NCBI GenBank assembly: GCA_023392535.1
Contig: JAEVYY010000009.1
Coordinates: 124,001-188,000, forward strand
From: Bacillota bacterium
Lineage (GTDB): Bacteria > Bacillota > Clostridia > Lachnospirales > Lachnospiraceae
Length of the DNA: 64,000 nucleotides
Direction of reading: 5' to 3'
Shown here: positions 63,546 through 64,000 of the stretch, piece after piece
How the letters are laid out: the number at the start of each line of letters is the position of its first letter
How positions within the stretch are numbered: the stretch's first letter is position 1
Program-made: the position numbers and the translations under genes
The notes under the pieces: model-generated
Database searches by the model: none
What the model was told of the DNA's origin: nothing
The model's input: the letters and a program-made list of their open reading frames with translations, nothing else

Positions 63546-64000
63546 TTAACAACCACCTTCCATCATTTTATTTTCCGGAACTTTTTTTGCTCTTAATCCC
63601 TTTAAAAACTTATTAAATACAGGACTCTGAAGAACAACAATAATTACCACGACAATTGCTTTATATACAGGAAGTTGATCTGCTGATACATTCATAGCAT
63701 AAAGAGTCGTCGTCAATGCCTGAATCGTGTATGCGCCAACAATGGAACCCATCATACTAAATTTTCCACCACCCAGTGCATTTCCACCTAGTGCGACTGC
63801 AAGGATTGCATCCATTTCTAGATTAAGTCCGATATTATTCGCATCGGCAGAATAAATTCTGCTGGAAGCTACGATTCCAGCGATACCAGCCAAAAAACCA
63901 CATATCACATAAGTTAAAAATTTGATCATGGTCGAATTTAAACCAACCAGTCTGGAAGCAGAACCATTTACCCCTACACTTTCAATATAAAGACCCAGTG
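63546..64000 (-). CDS. Sugar ABC transporter permease, YtfT type (partial)
   Basis: The C-terminal 150 residues of a second BPD_transp_2 permease; the frame is open to the right edge, so the true start lies outside. LGLYIESVGVNGSASRLVGLN is the ATPase-contact loop, cut here into VGVNGSASRLVGLN. It is followed by GFLAGIAGIVASSRIYSADA, NLEMDAILAVALGGNALGGG and final helices ending in a basic tail. The ATG at 63927-63929 is internal and not the start. It overlaps the operon with the YjfF-type gene and would form the heterodimeric membrane channel with it. Confidence 0.9.
   Translation of the reverse strand, partial: LGLYIESVGVNGSASRLVGLNSTMIKFLTYVICGFLAGIAGIVASSRIYSADANNIGLNLEMDAILAVALGGNALGGGKFSMMGSIVGAYTIQALTTTLYAMNVSADQLPVYKAIVVVIIVVLQSPVFNKFLKGLRAKKVPENKMMEGGC

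Overview
The window looks like chromosomal core sequence from an AT-rich, anaerobic, probably spore-forming Gram-positive of the Lachnospiraceae / Clostridium-cluster type. This rests on several things seen in the sequence: strong GGAGG-type ribosome binding sites, T-box leaders on leuS and pheST, TepA next to the DNA translocase FtsK/SpoIIIE, a Re-type citrate synthase, a class B sortase with an SPKTG substrate, ATP-dependent PEP carboxykinase, and BspA-like leucine-rich surface proteins. No tRNA, rRNA, transposase, phage gene or CRISPR array was recognised. The assignment is to family level only.

Layout. 1-5.7 kb: one-carbon genes (folD fragment, fhs), then ftsK/spoIIIE and tepA. 5.8-15 kb: a polytopic membrane protein, O-acetylhomoserine sulfhydrylase coupled to a CFI-box protein, yebC, a CBS/CorC membrane protein, an orphan mazF-type toxin, alr and the bifunctional NAD(P)HX repair enzyme. 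15-18.5 kb: a coiled-coil protein, the redox regulator rex, and a divergent ABC-F ATPase. 18.5-22 kb: the operon Re-citrate synthase - GntR regulator - NADP-isocitrate dehydrogenase, with a perfect 22-bp palindrome over its promoter. 22-31 kb: a cell-surface locus with a sortase B, a 1624-residue LRR/InlB-repeat protein ending in SPKTG, a second LRR protein with a C-terminal membrane anchor, and a cytoplasmic subtilase. 31-32.4 kb: a small Gly/Cys-rich protein and two uncharacterised proteins on the plus strand.

32.4-41.3 kb: mgsA, leuS behind a T-box, a tandem-domain polyphosphate kinase 2, an unknown membrane protein and a divergent EF-G paralogue. 41.5-45 kb: the plus-strand operon aroF-tyrA-aroA (shikimate entry, tyrosine branch, EPSP synthase). 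45-52 kb: pilZ, queA, an M18 aminopeptidase, and pheST behind a T-box. 52-55.6 kb: a YihY membrane protein, a SpoIID-like protein, and a probable 6S RNA with its own promoter and terminator. 55.6-62.4 kb: a DbpA-type helicase, pckA, an M24 aminopeptidase and a second, Si-type citrate synthase. 62.5-64 kb: two sugar ABC permeases of the YjfF/YtfT type, the second running off the window.

Together the metabolic genes describe anaerobic central carbon flow (PEP carboxykinase, two unrelated citrate synthases, isocitrate dehydrogenase towards 2-oxoglutarate/glutamate) and amino-acid supply, with charging of leucine and phenylalanine sensed by T-boxes. The most notable points are the two citrate synthases in one 40-kb stretch, the self-contained sortase B/SPKTG surface module, the EF-G paralogue with substituted G3 and G4 motifs, the toxin without an antitoxin, and several structured non-coding elements (probable 6S RNA, the compound inverted repeat at the yebC end, the direct-repeat insertion in the leuS leader).
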